Source: Gammaproteobacteria bacterium | Lineage (GTDB): Bacteria; Pseudomonadota; Gammaproteobacteria; Pseudomonadales; Azotimanducaceae_A | Length of the DNA stretch: 8,069 nucleotides | Reading direction: 5' to 3' | NCBI GenBank assembly: GCA_026713405.1 | Contig: JAPOON010000044.1 | Location: forward strand, 1 to 8,069 | Shown here: one piece after another, positions 6,728 to 8,069 of the stretch | Numbering within the stretch: position 1 is the stretch's first letter | Layout of the letters: every line of letters starts with the position of its first letter | The notes under the pieces: generated by a model | What the model saw: only the letters and a program-made list of their open reading frames with translations | The model's database searches: none | Told to the model about the DNA's origin: nothing | Position numbers and translations under genes: made by a program

Positions 6728-7315
6728 TTATTCTTCGGCCCGCCCGGCGGGCATGAGCGTGGTCTGCACCGGCCCCTGATCCGGCGCGCCGGCAGCGCCC
6801 CGCCCCGCCACGATGTCGTACAGGATCAGGTCGCCCTGCAACGAATTGCCCCGCTGTTCGAGGTGTGCGTTGCCCTTGAGGTCGATGCGCGCGTCCTGGG
6901 TGTGGTAAACGATGGTCGACGCATCCGCTTCGACCTGGCCGGCTTCGTCTTCGAGTTCCTGCCGGTACCGGGCCGGGGCGCCGGTGGCCGTGATGCGAAC
7001 CACCTTGCCTTCGTCGTAGTCGACAACCATGCGTTCGGCGTTCACCCGCAACGTGCCCTGCTCCACGCGCACGGCGCCAAGATAGATGATCCGGCCCTCT
7101 TGACGCTCGATCTCCGCGGACTCGGAGCGGATGTGGATGGGTTGTTCGGCATCTTCGGGCAGGGCCCAGGCAGCAGCCGACGCCAGTACCCAGGCTGCGG
7201 CGATGCCGCCGAGCGCAAGGCGGTCAGACCGGGCCTTGCCCGCTGTTCTGTGGTTGGTCCGGTGCCTTGGTTTCGTCGAATTGCTCGCGTTGGACGATGG
7301 TGTGGACTGCTGCAT
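6728..7315 (-). CDS. lptA: LPS transport periplasmic protein LptA
   Basis: This 195-residue protein is the periplasmic bridge that carries lipopolysaccharide from LptC to LptD. The mature part matches the OstA-N/LptA beta-jellyroll family: [32 protein letters not shown], a YRQ segment and [23 protein letters not shown] signal peptide is present, with a hydrophobic core at residues 33-49 and likely cleavage after AWA (residue 51). Its n-region is very long (about 32 residues, with many Ser, Arg and Asn). The ATG at 7315, preceded by a GGAAAAG ribosome-binding-like stretch, is the only ATG, GTG or TTG in frame before the hydrophobic core, so the long n-region seems real. It overlaps the end of lptC by 92 bases. 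Confidence 0.93.
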   Translation of the reverse strand: MQQSTPSSNASNSTKPRHRTNHRTAGKARSDRLALGGIAAAWVLASAAAWALPEDAEQPIHIRSESAEIERQEGRIIYLGAVRVEQGTLRVNAERMVVDYDEGKVVRITATGAPARYRQELEDEAGQVEADASTIVYHTQDARIDLKGNAHLEQRGNSLQGDLILYDIVAGRGAAGAPDQGPVQTTLMPAGRAEE

Positions 7316-7883
7316 CTTTTCCGGACGATAGTGTCATCGACCCGCGCGTCAAATCGGCCTGCATTCCGCGGGCTGCCGTGCGGCCGACATCGGTATCGAT
7401 CATAACATCTCCCTCCGTCTCGGCGTATTTGCGCTCGGGATAGAGGTCGAGGGTCTCGCAGCGGATTGTCATGAATTCCAAGCCGGAACCGGCCTGGTGA
7501 ACGACCACCGCGTCGCGCAGCAATACCTGCTCGCCGCCGGGCGCCCCGGCCGTGCCGTGGATCTCGCCGCGCTCCGAGGTGATGCGCCAGGGCGGCTCGG
7601 GCTGGTTGTGGAGTTCCAGGTCGGGTTCCAGCAGGCGTGTGAACTGCTCGTCCTCGAAGTGGCGGATCTCGCTGGCATTCAGCCGGTACTGGACCGAGCC
7701 GTCGTCCTGGAACTGGGTGATGGAGGCGCCCTGCATGAGGAGATCGGGTTCGTCGGCCAGTTCCGGCGGCAGGGCGCCGGGCACGATGCTGCCCCGCCAG
7801 GGCGCGAAATAGAAGGTGAGCAGCAGGGCGCCGACCGCGAGCAGGACGCCGGCGGCCAGGCCGAATTGTTCGTTAGTTTTCAT
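7224..7883 (-). CDS. lptC: LPS export ABC transporter periplasmic protein LptC
   Basis: This 219-residue bitopic inner-membrane protein receives lipopolysaccharide from the LptB2FG transporter and hands it to LptA. One membrane segment lies near the N-terminus (about residues 8-27, FGLAAGVLLAVGALLLTFYF), followed by a periplasmic LptC/YrbK domain with repeated beta strands (PDLLMQGASITQFQDDGS, EPPWRITSERGEI, VMIDTDVGRTAARGMQADL). The ATG at 7883 gives the short cytoplasmic start usual in the family. A GTG at 7928 would add 15 residues and is possible, with GGAA upstream. The C-terminus is longer than in E. coli LptC (191 residues): the last 30 or so residues are polar, rich in Gln, Pro and Asp, and overlap lptA in another frame. 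It follows kdsC by 72 bases. Confidence 0.93.
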   Translation of the reverse strand: MKTNEQFGLAAGVLLAVGALLLTFYFAPWRGSIVPGALPPELADEPDLLMQGASITQFQDDGSVQYRLNASEIRHFEDEQFTRLLEPDLELHNQPEPPWRITSERGEIHGTAGAPGGEQVLLRDAVVVHQAGSGLEFMTIRCETLDLYPERKYAETEGDVMIDTDVGRTAARGMQADLTRGSMTLSSGKDAAVHTIVQREQFDETKAPDQPQNSGQGPV

Positions 7884-7955
7884 TGAATAAAGGTATCTCG
7901 AACGCCCACTCTCACTTGCTACCGGCACCGTTGTTCCGTGCGCGTTTCGACTGAG

Positions 7956-8069
7956 TTACCGGGCCTCTGGCTCGGGGCGGGCCCGGGCGGTGAGGATGAG
8001 GCGGCAGACGTCGCTGGCAGCGCCGGCGCCGCCGGCCCGTTCGGTGATGTGGTGGGCCGCTGCGCGGAC
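7956..8069 (-). CDS. kdsC: 3-deoxy-D-manno-octulosonate 8-phosphate phosphatase KdsC, C-terminal fragment
   Basis: Only the last 37 codons are inside the window, ending in TAA at 7956. The translation contains HHITERAGGAGAASDVCRLIL, which fits the KdsC C-terminus, where an aromatic or His-Tyr-Val-Thr segment is followed by a Gly-rich loop and a VCDLIL-like helix. KdsC is a HAD-family phosphatase that removes phosphate from Kdo-8-phosphate, a step before Kdo enters the LPS inner core. The HAD catalytic aspartates are outside the window. The position directly before lptC is the standard one and supports the call more than the short sequence does. Confidence 0.85.
   Translation of the reverse strand, partial: VRAAAHHITERAGGAGAASDVCRLILTARARPEPEAR

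Noticed and set aside
7884..7955. GGAAC motif upstream of lptC as a possible sigma-E promoter
   Set aside because: sigma-E promoters drive lpt genes in E. coli, and GGAACAA is partly right, but I could not find a suitable -10 at the proper spacing.

Overview
The window is a compact, GC-rich stretch of what looks like a free-living gammaproteobacterial chromosome. Every gene I can support lies on the minus strand, so transcription runs from the right edge (8069) to the left edge (1). The gene order kdsC, lptC, lptA, lptB, rpoN, hpf, ptsN, rapZ, ptsO (npr) matches the conserved rpoN/PTS-Ntr locus of Gammaproteobacteria such as E. coli and Pseudomonas. The strongly G/C third codon positions and the mgtE gene after ptsO argue against an enteric and for a high-GC lineage, but I cannot name a genus.

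Layout in transcription order: 8069-7956 is the C-terminal tail of kdsC (Kdo-8-phosphate phosphatase). From 7883 to 5998, lptC, lptA and lptB encode the inner-membrane anchor, periplasmic bridge and ATPase of the lipopolysaccharide export machine. From 5976 to 4393 is rpoN (sigma-54), followed after a 103-base spacer by hpf (4289-3987, ribosome hibernation factor). From 3940 to 2341, ptsN, rapZ and ptsO are joined by two 4-base ATGA overlaps. mgtE (2258-921) encodes a CBS-gated magnesium channel/transporter. After a 248-base non-coding gap with several short inverted repeats, the window ends inside a class I/II aminotransferase gene (672-1), whose frame appears broken by one missing base close to the left edge.

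How the genes work together: the right third covers synthesis of the LPS inner core sugar Kdo and transport of LPS to the outer membrane. The middle holds the alternative sigma factor, a stationary-phase ribosome factor and the nitrogen-related phosphotransferase branch (EIIA-Ntr and NPr). RapZ is the RNA-binding regulator that in enterics controls glucosamine-6-phosphate synthase and so feeds cell-envelope precursor supply. The adjacent mgtE adds an ion-homeostasis gene.

I found no mobile element, tRNA, rRNA, CRISPR array or phage gene, and no convincing evidence for a previously undescribed system. The points worth a second look are modest: the aminotransferase frameshift, an unusually long lptC/lptA overlap, the inverted-repeat spacer after mgtE, a strong ribosome binding site and small hairpin before hpf, and the linkage of mgtE to the PTS-Ntr genes.
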